Position numbers and translations under genes: made by a program. Under the pieces are notes generated by a model. It worked only from the letters and a program-made list of their open reading frames with translations, was not told where the DNA came from and ran no database searches. This document shows positions 44,381 to 57,090 of a stretch of DNA of 64,000 nucleotides, piece by piece (the stretch's first letter is position 1; each line of letters opens with the position of its first letter). Source of the stretch: Brasenia schreberi (lineage: Eukaryota; Streptophyta; Magnoliopsida; Nymphaeales; Cabombaceae); contig JAYKKT010000090.1 in NCBI GenBank assembly GCA_036023115.1, positions 27,611,501-27,675,500 on the forward strand. Direction: 5' to 3'.

Positions 44381-45549
44381 CATTTTAAGTCCAACAAAAT
44401 TTTACGGTGGCGGTTAATATCTTGTGCATAGTCGACGTTTAATATAAGAAATCCATTGGTTGTTCTCCTCTGTTCAAAAGGAATAGTACATCTGGTAAAT
44501 TGTATATCTTGCTGGATACTTTTGAAAGTTGCAGGTTGATTCAATGCTTCCAGTCTTTTACGATCGATCTGCTTTTAGTGGGAGTGCTCCTTTCATACGT
44601 TCTGTTCCTTTGATACTAAATATCATACCACCACATACTGATCTCCTACAACTGATCATTGCTCAGATTTATTTGGAAACTACCAATTCTTGTCAATCAT
44701 GTGCCGCTGTTATTATTGAATACTTACTGAACTGCTGTATCAATTATTATTCCAACGTAATTTCAATTTATTAGTACAATGCATCAAAGCTTGTTATACA
44801 ATTACAGTTCTAGTGCCATTACACTTCAACAATAGCACCAAATAACTAGCAAGTTCTACTTCTATTCTAGCATATACAAGATTTCAACTGTACCAACGGT
44901 TGGTTGCTTCAAGCGGTTCTGCACTGGTTCTCTTTAAGCAAGTCTCAAGTTGGAGTCTTGTGAATGGGGAAAACCAGTGCTGGGCTTGACCCAGTAGTGG
45001 GTCGACCTGGCTCCAGCCGGATTTGCCGGTGTCCTTCCGGATGCCAGTGGTTTAGAAGAAAAAAAATTAAACCTCAAACTCGACAAACAACAGCCTTCCA
45101 TCACGAGCACAAAGGGCTGAGATTTCAAAATCTGATTTTGAGGAATCATCTCCAAATTCTGCTGACCAATCTGATGAAACGTTCTTTTTCAAGTGTCACT
45201 GAAAGGCCAAAAATATTTAACGAATATCAAGGATAAAGAAGAAACCAGGTGCAAGAGGACGTTACAAGATTGAAAAGAGCTGGTGAGGCACCACAGTGAC
45301 CACACCATGGCGGTACTGCAGCCATGCTATCCATACGTTTTGGATAAGGAGTGCCTCCCTTCAGTCTCCGCCATTAAAATTCTCTCAATATTCCTTTTTG
45401 CTATGTCTCATCTGCTCCCATCTAAATCATACATCCGATTCACATATCTCCCCAATAACGGAATCAATGGGCAAAATTCTCTTATATAACACAAGTTTTT
45501 GACTCCCCAAAATAAGAAAACAAACGAGAAGCTTTCCTTCTCAGAGGAA
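44381..45549. other. Intergenic upstream of the TPT relic
   Basis: A GC-richer, possibly repetitive stretch lies at 44985-45050. No coding signal is recognised. Confidence 0.45.
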
Positions 45550-46098
45550 ATGGCGACCGCCTCGGCATCTGCGGCAATCTTTTGCAGAAAAGGGGAGCGG
45601 GTGATGGTTTCGATGGTTGTAGAGAGAATAGATTACTGAAATGCAGCAGCAAGCAACGGATGGACGGCGGAGGGAATGCTTTGTGCGGTAGGCAGCTGAG
45701 GCCTGCATTGCTTCTGGAGACCGTGGCATGGTCTCCATTGAGGAAAACGAGCAACCGCCAACATCAGAGGCGGGGGATTCGGCCGCTTCTCTCAGCGGCG
45801 GCTGAAGGCGGAGAAGTGGAATCCTCTGAGTGAGGTCCGTTTCTTTCTCTCTTTTTTTTGTTTCCTTAGATTTCGGGATGTCTTTCTCTGAGCCTCTTGA
45901 TTGATGCTCTAATGGCGATCCTTTTGTGATTTTATTGTTGGTGTTGTAGGGAGGCAAAGAGTTCATCACTTGGGTTTGTTCAGAAGTACCCTGCTCTGGT
46001 CACTGGCTTCTTCTTCTTTATGTGGTAATGTGTCTTTTAATGCTTCATTCGATGATGTTAAGTCCTTTTCCTGTTTAGTTGTTTGAAATGGGAGCTCC

Positions 46099-46220
46099 CA
46101 GCACAGAAAGCAATAGCTCGCCGGGTTAGGAAGTCGAGTCACAAGTTGAAGGTCATGAGTTTGATACTGGAGCCATGCATCTCGCTTCGGCCTCCCCCTT
46201 CTACGGGAAGAAAAGAAGAA
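46099..46220 (+). mobile_element. tRNA-derived SINE with target-site duplication
   Basis: About 122 bp in TPT intron 2. A-box-like 'caatagctcgccgggtt', linker 'gtcacaagttgaagg', B-box-like 'catgagtttgatactgg', 3' 'cttcggcctccccc', then an A-rich tail 'gaagaaaagaagaa'. It is flanked by 14-bp repeats 'gaaatgggagctcc' at 46085-46098 and 46221-46234. Confidence 0.92.
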
Positions 46221-48212
46221 GAAATGGGAGCTCCAGTTTAATCTTATCACTGTTTCTAATCAATGTTGCCATAATCAGTTCTCAAATAGAAGAAGTTTTT
46301 CCAAATAATCCACAGAATAAGCCGAACCGAATTGAAGATTTTGTATGAAAGTGAAAAACGATTTCGACAGAAAGTCAGTGTACACCTCCAGAACTTATTT
46401 GAATTGAGATGCTGTCAGAGAGATTACGAATTCCCGATTTGCCAGTTCAGGCGGGTTCCATTGATTCTGATAAAACTGGTATAAATTAGTACTGTATCTC
46501 TACTTCAGCAATCACTGTAGTTAATCCTCTAGTCAATGCATGCTGAGACTAGGCTCTTGTCCCGAGTGCCATCCAGGTGGTGGGTTTCTGATGCATGAAC
46601 TTTAAAGGTGGTTATGATAATGACTGAACGATGCTGATTCATTTTCTATTTGATTCACATGAGAGAGAGAGAGCATTAGCACTTCATCCCTGGGTCAGAG
46701 TCTTATTTTGGGTTGCTCCTTTCGGCAGTTAGAAGTCAAACTTCAGTTCAGCTTCATGCATTCTATATAGTATAATGCAGAGCTTAGTGCCACCAACTTG
46801 AGACACCTTCATTATTATCATTCAGGCATCATCTCCTTGTGATTGCTTATGTAGATAGCATATAAAACTCGCAATATCTGGTCATTGATAGGGTTGATGA
46901 ATGGTGCAAAGAGCTGTTTTAAGAAACAATTTGGATTGCAGGTACTTTCTCAATGTTATATTCAACATTCTGAACAAGAAGATCTACAATTACTTCCCTT
47001 ACCCCTGGTAAGTGAAGCTTATTGCTGACATAACATTGACTCTTAATTTCTGAAACCTTGAGGGTGTTGGCTCTCGAATCTCTGAAAAGTATTTGATGAA
47101 CATTTCAGTTTTGTCTTGGTGGTGCAGTTGGCAGTAGGCGTCGTCTACTGTTTAGTAATCTGGGTTTTTGGCTTCCCAAACGTGCTGTAAGTTCCTTAAG
47201 CTTGGTTTGCCATGAAGCTGTATTGCATGAATGCTTCTGTCTGGTGAATTATCCAGTCAAATACGGGCAGGACATGAGTGTTGGTTTTTAGATACCCTAG
47301 CACAATCTGCGCCTAGCAAATTTTCTGCTCCTTTAACTTCTTATGCATTGTTAAAGCTCATCAACTATCACCCTGTTTATAAATAATAGCTTGTAATAAC
47401 AACGTACTTTTCTTAAGTTTATCAAATATTATAGATCATATATACTGTTACACAGATTTTCTTGTGTCTCACGATTTTTTGAGTTACTTTTTTTTTTTGC
47501 TTTTGCCCTTTCATATAGCTTAATGCATGCACCCATGTAACATCGTCATGAAGTACACAAGCCAATCAATCCAAGTTTGGTAATGAATTCTATAATGTGT
47601 ACTGTGCAGCCTCTGGAAAACAACCTCTTCAAACTGCTGGTTCCTGTTGCGATCTGCCATGCAATTGGTCATGTTACTAGCAATGTGTCATTTGCAGCCG
47701 TAGCAGTTTCTTTTACTCATACCATCAAAGGTATATCTTTGTCATCTCCATGTTAAGGAATGAAACTCAATCATTCATGAGGATAGATTTACGGATATAA
47801 ACTGCTTTTTAAAATGTATGACTAAGAGAATGACAGTTTGAGCAGCTCTTGAGCCCTTCTTCAATGCTGCTGCTTCTCAATTCATTCTTGGGTTACAGAT
47901 TCAGCTGAATTTATGGCTATCTCTCGCACCGGTTGTTATTGGTAAGCATATTTTTCTTCAATAGGAGCAAATCATTGCAGATCAATTCTGGTACTATGTC
48001 AGTTAGAAACTAAATTTCAAATACAGATAACGATAGCAAGTTGGATCTTTTGCTGCTCTCTATAATAGCTCTTTAGCTGATAAAATTTGGAACGTTTCAG
48101 GTGTATCCGTGGCATCACTGACTGAGATATCCTTCAATTGGATTGGGTTTATCAGTGCCATGATTTCCAACATCTCATTTACATACAGAAGCATCTATTC
48201 CAAGAAAGCCAT

Positions 48213-48213
<1 letters not shown>

Positions 48214-48285
<72 letters not shown>
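48214..48285. repeat. (CT)n microsatellite at the start of TPT intron 7
   Basis: About 70 bp of CT that itself forms the donor context: exon 7 ends 'gccatg' and the intron begins GTCTCTCT. A short GT run follows. Confidence 0.95.
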
Positions 48286-48289
<4 letters not shown>

Positions 48290-50123
48290 TGTGTGTGTTT
48301 CCGCACCCTATAAGTGCATTTTAACCGTTTCTTTTGTGGCAACTGCAGACAGATATGGACAGCACCAATGTGTATGCTTACATTTAATCATTGCGTTGTT
48401 TGTCTGAATTCCTCCAGCTATCATCGTAAGTGTTGCTTCTAATTCAGATGTATTAGCATATTCATCTGAGTTAATCTGAATTATGTTAAATGTGTTACCT
48501 TTTCACAGGTTGAGGGGCCTCAGCTGCTACAATCTGGTTTCAAAGATGCCATTGCCAAAGTTGGTCTAACCAAGTTTATATCTGATCTCTTTTGGGTCGG
48601 GATGTTTTACCATCTCTACAACCAGGTATATAGTCCATGCCGAGCTGCTTTCAAAAGGATGATATTCTCGCATCACAATCGATCATGTAGTGCATCTACA
48701 CGACCACACATACATAAAACACATGCACACTCAACAATGGAGAGATTCATAAAAGGCCCCTGCTACTCCAATGGCTGAGAGGATGGTTCTAAGAGTGAGA
48801 AAAAAAGACCAGGAGATTCACGTTAGAAATTTGTGTTTGGAGTTCGGAAAGTCTTAGCAGAAGTTTGAGTCTCTCCTATCAATCCTACAGTTTAAGATGT
48901 ACTCGAAAGAATGTGTTCTTTCTTAAGAGCAACACAAGCTTTAGTTGCTATTGATCCCTAGCTGAACACAATCAAGGTCTGAAAGCGCAAATATGACCTT
49001 GTTTACTCCCCAAGTCGTTTTACTGTTGTCCCTGCATGGACTCTCATCTGCTTAAATTCCTCTACGCTTTGGTATATATGCATCAAATGATACAAGAAGG
49101 GGGGAAAAAACTACTATGCATATCCAAGGAAGATGTTGCATTTATATGATCTTTATCAGCGTCAGTTGGAGCATTAAAGCTTATTCTCATTCATTGAGAA
49201 ATGCAGCATGTTGAGACCTTTTTGCTGATCAAGCACTCACACCTTCTCTAGGGAAGTCTTTCGCATTCTGTAGCCATGACAGAAGCTAGACGGACACTGT
49301 AACTGCAAGCCACATCTTTAATCTGACATTAGTAAATCTGATCATTTGTTTTGATTGAATGTTCTCAGCTAGCAACGAATACACTGGAACGTGTGGCTCC
49401 CCTTACACATGCAGTTGGAAATGTGTTGAAGCATGCATTCGTCATCGGGTTCTCAATTATAGTTTTTGATATTTACTGGCATTCTTCTCATTTATCAACT
49501 ATCTCCAATCTCCATGTTCCTCTTCTCCAGGTAGGCTTGGTCATCTTCATCTTTATGATGTAATTGCAGGAAACAAGATCAGTAAGCAAACAGACATTGG
49601 AACAGTCATTGAAATTGCTGGAGTGGCACTGTATTCTTTCATCAAAGCCGAAATGGAGGAAGAGAAAAGGGTAAGACATAAGAAGCACAACTCCATAAAA
49701 CTGTTATTAAGAATCCGAAGGGTGACTAGTTGACTAATAAAGTTCCCAACTAATAAAAGATGAACTGATTCACTAATGAGCAGCTTTAGCTACTCAAATG
49801 AATAGCATTATGTGTTCCGCATCTTTGTTAATCTAATTGTGGTAAAGCTTCAATGAACTTTTTGCTAAATATGCTTTATTCATGCAATGTGCAGCAGCAG
49901 AAACTTGCATGAGATGCATCAGAGTTCAAAAAGGCTTTCCAGATGAAACTTTGGGTGGCTCAAGTCTGAATCTCATGTAACGGAGCGATGATTTTCTAGA
50001 ACAAATTTGTTCTGTGTTTGGAGTTCTAATTCTTAAGGTGTGATGCGAAATGATTTGCAAGAACACCATTGTGATTTGTGTGGATTTGTTTTCTGAAATT
50101 GCTTGAGGGTGTCCCACGAAGTG

Positions 50124-50129
50124 AATAAA
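50124..50129 (+). terminator. Candidate polyadenylation signal of the TPT relic
   Basis: AATAAA about 210 nt after the TPT stop codon, a normal distance for a plant 3' UTR. Confidence 0.4.
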
Positions 50130-51830
50130 GAGGCTAATGTAGCGTTCCCTTTCATTTTAAGTCTTCCCATTAATGTCTTGTAAGTGCATTTGATCTAGTC
50201 TCCGTTCAATCCGTCCAAGGCACGAGCGTAATCAAGTCTTGATTGCACTCAGATGAGCATCCCAAGATGAGCTCGAGTTGTTTGAACATAGCTCGAGCTC
50301 AATCCTGAAGATCAAAGTTCAAAGAGATTGAGCTTAAGCCGAGAATTTGTTAACGAGTCAGAGTGAGTCAAACTTGCTTGTAATCAGCTCGATTACACCC
50401 CTATTAATTGATGTCAACACGATATTAATGTTGATTAACATGAACAATGATCTTGGTAGGCTTTGATACATGAGGTACAGTTTGAGTGATATAGCGTTGG
50501 TGATCAAGTGAGGAAAATGTACCACATTGAGAAAGGGTAGAAATTATCCATGATGGTCATGGCTCGACATGATGAAGAGCCTAAGTCTCATTGTGCCCCG
50601 GTGCAGATTTTACATGGCGGTGCATGCAAAGCACGGGGGTGAGCATGTCTAGGCTGCAGGTTAACCTTTGATGGGGGCTCCTCGAATCAACAAGAAAAAA
50701 ATGTTGGTCGCTGGAGATGGCTTAGGACTAACGAAAAGATACACCTTGGTTATATTTCAGGTCTCTGGTTCAAGTCCAAGATGGCCCAATTGGTCTGATC
50801 CAAGTCCAACTAGACCCCGCTGGGAGCCTGCAAAATTGACTAAAAACATGAAAAGAGAGACAAAATAGCAACTGTGTTCAGAAAACAACAAGTCCATACA
50901 CGCCTGTATGCCTTTACCACGGGGATACGGTTAGCATTCTATCATCATACTTATTGATCATTCAAAGTGAAGGATATCACCTGTTCTACCCTAATTAACA
51001 AAAGAAAGAATGTGGGAGTCAATAGGTGCCCGGTGCTGACTGTCGAGGGCCACAGCGACGCAAGGTCCAATTCCTAAATAAATTTTACCACTTTAAAGTG
51101 TAATAATCAAATATCTCGAAAAGAACTCCAAAACAATAGATAATTCAATCCAACATGAACACCATAAGGATTTGTGGACGATTATAAATGGGGAGTTGCC
51201 GCAAGAAAATTCTGATTGATGTCATAATCGGTTTTGAATGAAACCAATTTTCAGAACAATTCAGAGAATCTGATTACTCCAAACAGGCGAAATTTAAATG
51301 AAAGAATCAAGATACTTTGAAATTCTTGAGAACTAATAAAAATAACCTATTGATGAGGATAAAGAAGGCTGAATAGGTTCATCCAAAAAGTAGATTTTAC
51401 AAAAATTTGATTCAAATCAATTGATTCAACTCCATTATGATGGCACTAGTCCTATGCTTTCTTTCATACAAGGCTTTTGAGAATTTCTTCATACTCTGTA
51501 CTTAAAGCTGATTAATCCTTTATTTGGGCATTACAACATTCTCCAAAGTAAATTCACCCAGGCACAAGAGCGATAGCTCGCCTGGCTGGGCGGTGGACTC
51601 ACAAGTTGAAGCTCATGGAGTTGGATACAGGGGTTGGTAATATGGCTTCAGCCTCCCCATTGTAAAAAAAAAACTCCAAAGTAAATTCACCCAGAACTAT
51701 GACTCATAAAATTAGCATCGGTAGTATCAGCCACATCAGTAAATGTATGTACAAGATGAACAAAAGTAATGGAAAAATCAAGAAAACATCCCCATAGGGT
51801 TAAATGAGCGATATGGCACTCTAAGACTCA
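50130..51830. other. Intergenic between convergent TPT relic and VTE6
   Basis: GAGCTC-type degenerate repeat at 50220-50400 and the SINE at 51.56 kb. A 66-residue frame at 50668 has no recognisable domain. Confidence 0.45.
51562..51673 (+). mobile_element. tRNA-derived SINE with 21-bp target-site duplication
   Basis: A 112-bp element: A-box-like 'gatagctcgcctggct', linker 'actcacaagttgaagc', degenerate B box, 3' 'cttcagcctccccattgt' and a poly(A) tail. The flanking direct repeats 51541-51561 and 51674-51694 are identical over 21 bp, making this the youngest-looking SINE here. Confidence 0.95.
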
Positions 51831-54800
51831 CTAGACCAAGAGTTGCTTCATCAGAATGGCAAGAGCGCTGCCGATCGAAATGTTTATAATGTTGACGACA
51901 TCATTGGTAAGCTGCAAAACAGGAAAAAGAAAAGATATCTTGAGGAATTGTTTTGACAACAAAACAACAATTCATACCAGAAGGTCAACAGAAAATTATA
52001 GGAGAAGGAAGAAGCAACCAACTCCAAGACCCCCAACCAATTTGCATCGCTGACCATGATATTAACCAGAGCGGTCTCTGACTCTGGCCAGGCTCATTCA
52101 TCCCACAAGCCACACAAAACGTTTAGTAGCTTTGGGTCAAATCTACCATACTTTTCAATGCAATAGTGCTTGAGGTCACCGTGATGTCAACCACAATCCA
52201 AAGACAACCCAGCACAAACATCCAAAATTGCTAAGAACTTCAAAGAACATAAACAATGTAACCTGGAAACAAATATGACCACTGCTATGGCATCTAGAGT
52301 GGATACTAATACCTGACCTAACCAAACCCGAAGATTGCAAACTACTACTACATGGCAATCCACAAGGTTTTTGCACAATTGCCTAGGCTGAAGTGAGAAT
52401 CAAAGCTCTACACCTTAAGTCTTGAAAATCTAAATGCATATAGTCCATCAATTTTTCACAACTCGTAGGGAAACATGCTGGCATGTTAATTAGACCCAAA
52501 GAAAATTGATCCTTCATAACACAATGTAGATTCATCTAAAAGAAATATTCCAATAAAGATTGAGGGAAACGGAAATGAAATAAGACCATCCACGTCATCC
52601 TGCTGTTAGGAGGAACAGATTGACATGCATTCATAGATTTGTGTGTGTGTGTGCATGTGCATGCTTCTGTGTATGTGGAAGCGTTTATCTATATGTAGAA
52701 CAGTAGTTACATATCATTAGAACAACTTGGTCAAAGATAATATAACGAAGTCAATGCTAAAGAAAATTCACTCAAGTAATATCTATAAAGCAATTATTCG
52801 CTGTGTCAATCACATGCTTGATTATGTAAATTAAGTGCTATCATCTGTCTACCATTTACAAGTCAAGCGAACAACAATATGTGAAATTTTCATTCTTGAG
52901 TGCAAATAAAAATGAGACAATTTGCTCGAGTTATAGCATAGTGGAGAAGAAGGAAATGGCAGAGTAGTAAACTGCATTATTTCTTACCCAAATAAACCCA
53001 TCCTTCCCTTGGAATGAAGCGCCAATGAAACTCTCTCCAAGATTTGCAACTTGAGATGCAACGACACACAGAACAGCTTCACTAGAGTCAATCTTTTAAA
53101 ATAAAAATTATGTTATCATCATACTTAAGCATTTTAGCAGAAAAAACAAAAGAAAGTTCCGCAGGAAGAATATTCAAAAGCACCCACATTATAAAAAATA
53201 GCTATGCTGTGTACAAATTCTGTCATTCTAAGTCAATTTATCCACCATATATTGAAGCATAATTACAAATCAAAGTGATGCAATGTTATTAAACATCAAT
53301 TCAAAATGATCATAGAGCAGTTTATAATCTTATGCACATTTAGAAACATCAAAAACAACCCATAACATGCTCCCATAAGAAAAGAACGCGCACCTACCTC
53401 AAAGTATCTTGAAACCCAGCTCCTAACCTTGATTTAGACATTAAAATACTAGTCTGGTTCATCAATACTTCAAACAAGCACAATTATGAAGAGAAATAGA
53501 TAGAAGGATGTGTACTTTCTTCCTGAGTTCAAAACTAGGAGTCTATGTTCATATGTTTCCTCTTTTGCTATTCAACTTCAGAGTGAATCTCTAAATCAGG
53601 AGTACTATTCAGATGAACATCGTGGGCATAGGTAAACATTACTTCAGTTTATTAGCATTGCTCCAACTCAGGCTGCTCGTTTTAATCTGTAAATCCTGTA
53701 TGAGAATTTCTACAACCACTATATATGGCTATCGTTGTACACACTCTTTAACAAATGGAAGATGAATTTACGGGAAGAAAATCTACAAGCCAAAAGCATG
53801 ACAACAAATCACAAAGTTCCAGGTGATTGTGTAGCAACAAACATATGAACAAGCAAGAAACAGGTTTAAACTCCAGAGCCTTTTTAGAAAGACCACATGA
53901 AAAATTAATGTTTTGCTATAGGATGCCTCTTGTATCATTTGTGCAACGCTGCAAGCACAAAATTAGTCCTTATCAAAGGTTTCAATGAAAGAAGCAAAAG
54001 CAAAAAAGCATGGGCTCAAAGACCCATTTAAATTGGACGCCATCACCTAGAAAAATCTGACAGGTTAATCGGGCGGAGGTGAAGAGACTTGGTATTGGAA
54101 GAGATAATGTGAAATGCATTAAATGCAGAAAGAAGAATATAGATTAGTGATAAAAGAAATCAATATGAACAGAGGAAAGTAATGGAAGACATACCAAACC
54201 CATAGAACTGCTGATACCAGCAAGGACGGTTGAAGCTAAAAGCCCAGAAATGGTCCCTTCGACACTCACAGCTCCTTCTGTACCCCTGGGAACTACTTTA
54301 AACGTAGTTACAAGATACCTGTTGTGAGGGGAAGTGCTGAACAAGTTACGCTTCGATATGACATATGAATGCTGCATCAAAATTGTTGCATCCTAAACCT
54401 CTAGACTATTTGTTTGCTTATTGCAGATAAGATTTAAACCTCGTCTTGAGGAAAGAAAAAATGTCGGCATAATTCTGGACCATAAACATTGATTTCAGCA
54501 ACTGAAACACGACCATAAAACCAACGGAAGTGTCAAAAGCACTCAACTTTCATTTAGTTTCAATGAACCAATAAAATTTCCAACAGCTCTCCAACAAAGC
54601 ATAAACATAAGAAGAAGGCAGAACATACACGGGACAATAAATCAGAGTCATGTATAAAATGCCAAAAGCACTCAAAGCCTCAAACTTGTATTGAATTGCA
54701 ACGAACCAATACAACCATATATACAAAGAGAATTAAGACACGTTTCAAACATGTCAAACACCTTTGGAATGTTTTGTGATCTTACAATGATTGACTTATT

Positions 54801-56318
54801 AGAGCATAAAATAGTAAGAAAGCAGAAATATAGGTACCAGTATACATGCAATAACTAGTTCTAAGGTGCTTGAGAGTTGAAGGACTTACGTGGTTCTACC
54901 ATATGCCTTGCCAATCTCGCTGGAAACTGTATCGCTCAATTTTGTACAGTAGCTTGCCACAAACCCAAGTTGCCATAATTCCGCAAACGCTTTTCCACCT
55001 ACCTGCAAGATCGCTAGAAATGCGCAAACACATCCAGCAGCACTAGACCCAATAACACTCCCTGGCCCTCTTCTTCCTCTGCGCTTTTCCGCAATACCTT
55101 GTGCTTCCTTTTGTGCAATTTTCACCTTTGTTGCGGCAGTACCCTGTTTACATCCGTATTACTAACAGTTTCAAGCCAAAGGTAACCGCACTTGAAGAAA
55201 CATCTTCCACACGTAAAGCATCACGAGATACTCAAAAATGGTGCCAACAAGAAAAAAAATCTGATGCCCGTAGATTAGAGAGACATATTTCCTGATAAAT
55301 ACAAAGCTTTCAACCTAATAATCAGCGACTAATGATGGCAATTGCTTTCATTACAGAAACGTGTATGAGAATATCGAAGTTGAATAAAGGCATGGTGAAT
55401 GGTGATCAATGAGACCAAATCAAAGTGATTAATTGTTCTTCAACAACTTAGAGCTTAGCTGAAAAAGGCTGCTAGCAATCAGGCTTTGAGCCGATTACCA
55501 TGAGTGGAACTTCTGTACTTTCCTCACAATATTTTCATGCACAACAATTCAATGCGCTTTTGAAAGAAATCACAAGGCTTTAGGATCAATTAGAGATTAG
55601 TCTTGCACGGCATTAGATGATCAAAACAAGTATCAGGATTGAATTATAAATGTGAACGAGTCAAACAACTGAAGTTTCAATCTTCGTAAGTGTTCGATAA
55701 AACTCGATAAACAGTAGAAGAAAAAAGCCCACACGAGAAGTACCAAAAAAGAACTCGCTGAACGCAATAGAAAACCTGAGGAATAGACTATGGCAGAGGA
55801 AGAACCACACATCCAAATCAAAATCCCGACATTGAAAAGCTGACTTAGTGACCAGATCACACACACACAGAGGGAACGACGCTCACAATGACGAAATACG
55901 AAGCAACCAGAAGAAATCCTGGCGGGCCGAATGATCTCCACATCAGTACTCCCAAGAGGAAAGCTGAAGCGATGCCGGAGAGGGAGAGACCCGTCACAAG
56001 TAGAGGAGAGCCAACCACAAAAATCACCAAATTGCTGACCACCGCCGACGCCCACGTGGGCGGACTCGAAGAGAACGCTCCGGCGACGGACGCCGCCATC
56101 GAACCCACAACATCTCCCGGAACTCCGCCAACCGCCGCTAGAACCATCCTCCGTCGACGACTTAGCCTCAAATGAGAGTCGAATCTCAGGCCTCCATTTT
56201 CACCACCATGAAAACCAACAGGATTCTTCTTCTGATTCCAAGGGGGAGACTTGGTAGCGTTTCCGCACGCAATAGAGGGGGAAGGGTTGAAGAAATGCGA
56301 AAAAGACAGGGTTGCCAT
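51831..56318 (-). CDS. VTE6: Phytyl-phosphate kinase VTE6 (DUF92/TMEM19 family)
   Basis: Plastid membrane enzyme that phosphorylates phytyl phosphate to phytyl diphosphate, feeding chlorophyll-derived phytol into tocopherol and phylloquinone synthesis. Exons in transcription order: 56318-55887, 55143-54890, 54318-54195, 53092-52988, 51911-51831; total 996 bp, 331 residues, frame intact, all GT-AG. An N-terminal plastid transit peptide (Ser/Arg-rich to about 55) is followed by hydrophobic helices. Family blocks: 'PLLVTGLSLSGIASAFLLG', 'KEAQGIAEKRRGRRGPGSV', 'GSSAAGCVCAF', 'TKLSDTVSSEIGKAYG', 'KVVPRGTEGAVSVEGT', 'SQVANLGESFIGASFQ', 'NDVVNIINISIG'. Length matches Arabidopsis VTE6. The ATG at 56318 gives the transit peptide. 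An AT-rich 'ttataaaaataa' lies only about 25-35 bp upstream of it, close for a TATA box. It is tail-to-tail with the TPT relic and head-to-head with the 57.6 kb gene. Confidence 0.95.
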
Positions 56319-56785
56319 TTGATTCTCACAATTCGCTTCTTATTTTTATAATCCACGCAACGGTTTGTTGACTTGATTCTTACGTTGGTGTCGTCACGCA
56401 AGGATTGGAAAGAAAAAAAGGGGATAATGGGGGAACGACGGCGGTGCGTTGCATCTCCGGTAGCCCGCGCGATTTTCCGACGAACTGTGTCCGTCGTCGA
56501 GCTGCTGCCAACACCGATGTTTTACAGGCAGAGACTGGCATTCGTTTGTTGGTGCTAGGGGCCAGCTAGGCCCCATCGGAACCACGGGAAACGATGTGTT
56601 TTGAAATCTTAGCCGTCCAAATCGAAGATGCAGGAATGATGCTTTGTATAGGAAATGCGTGTAGGATTCTTTTCCAGCATATCGCTCCTTCTCTATCTAT
56701 TTTTCAAGAGCTTCATCCATTTAGACTAATCCAAAAATGACCCTACTTCTTCAAAACGCTCTTTTCATTCAAATCCGGTCACTTT

Positions 56786-56960
56786 TTTTTTCGTGACAAA
56801 AGGAGACCGAAGCCTAACACATGCACCCACACATCTACCCTCTCGTAGTCGAACTCCCAACCAGCAGTAACACTAAAGCGCTTCTCACTTAGTCGAACTC
56901 CCACCAGTAATAACGGCACTAAAGCACTTTGTCATTGAGCTAACATTTTGAGTGCAATCC
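56786..56960 (-). mobile_element. Second SINE-like family, copy 2
   Basis: A T-run then 'gagaccgaagcctaacacatgcaccc', 'gtagtcgaactcccaacc', 'gcactaaagc' and 'tgagctaac', the order seen at 13730-13830. The 'gtcgaactccca' part is duplicated within this copy. Confidence 0.5.
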
Positions 56961-56999
56961 ACTCGCTTTACCACCACATAGAGAGAGCAGCTTACCTAT

Positions 57000-57090
57000 T
57001 TCAATGATGAAGCTATATACATGCACCATGTATTGAACTCATGATCTTTGACTTATGAGTCGACTCCTCATCAAGGTGGTGTACTTATTT
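57000..57090 (-). mobile_element. tRNA-derived SINE copy, degraded
   Basis: On the minus strand 'gagtcgactcataagtcaaagatcatgagttcaatac' follows the family's linker and B-box region; the A-box part 'caccaccttgatgagg' has drifted. Confidence 0.6.

Larger units (their letters stand above)
45550..49912 (+). pseudogene. TPT: Triose-phosphate/phosphate translocator (TPT), disabled copy
   Basis: TPT exchanges triose phosphate for phosphate at the inner chloroplast envelope. Exons: 45550-45829, 45950-46024, 46942-47007, 47109-47186, 47610-47730, 47846-47941, 48101-48213, 48349-48425, 48509-48625, 49369-49468, 49570-49670, 49895-49912. Plant TPT blocks persist: 'GRQLRP', 'YPALVTGFFFFMW', '[13 protein letters not shown]', '[18 protein letters not shown]', '[16 protein letters not shown]', '[12 protein letters not shown]', '[12 protein letters not shown]', '[12 protein letters not shown]'. 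Lesions: frame change in the transit-peptide exon (about 45580-45640); one base missing at the end of exon 4 (about 47180); one base missing in exon 8 (about 48384); TGA at 48405-48407 where TPTs have Cys; donor after exon 10 is AT, not GT (49469); substrate-site 'LKR' is 'LKH'. A shortened start at 45660 would rescue only exon 1. A SINE sits in intron 2. Some single-base losses are in homopolymers, so sequence error is possible. Confidence 0.88.

Noticed and set aside
46099..46220. Functional tRNA genes
   Set aside because: A- and B-box-like motifs are present but no cloverleaf with anticodon arm is apparent; A-rich tails and target-site duplications show SINEs.
49469..49569. U12-type AT-AC intron in the TPT copy
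   Set aside because: The donor reads ATATTTAC, not ATATCCTT, and the acceptor is a normal AG; with the other lesions a mutated GT donor is simpler.
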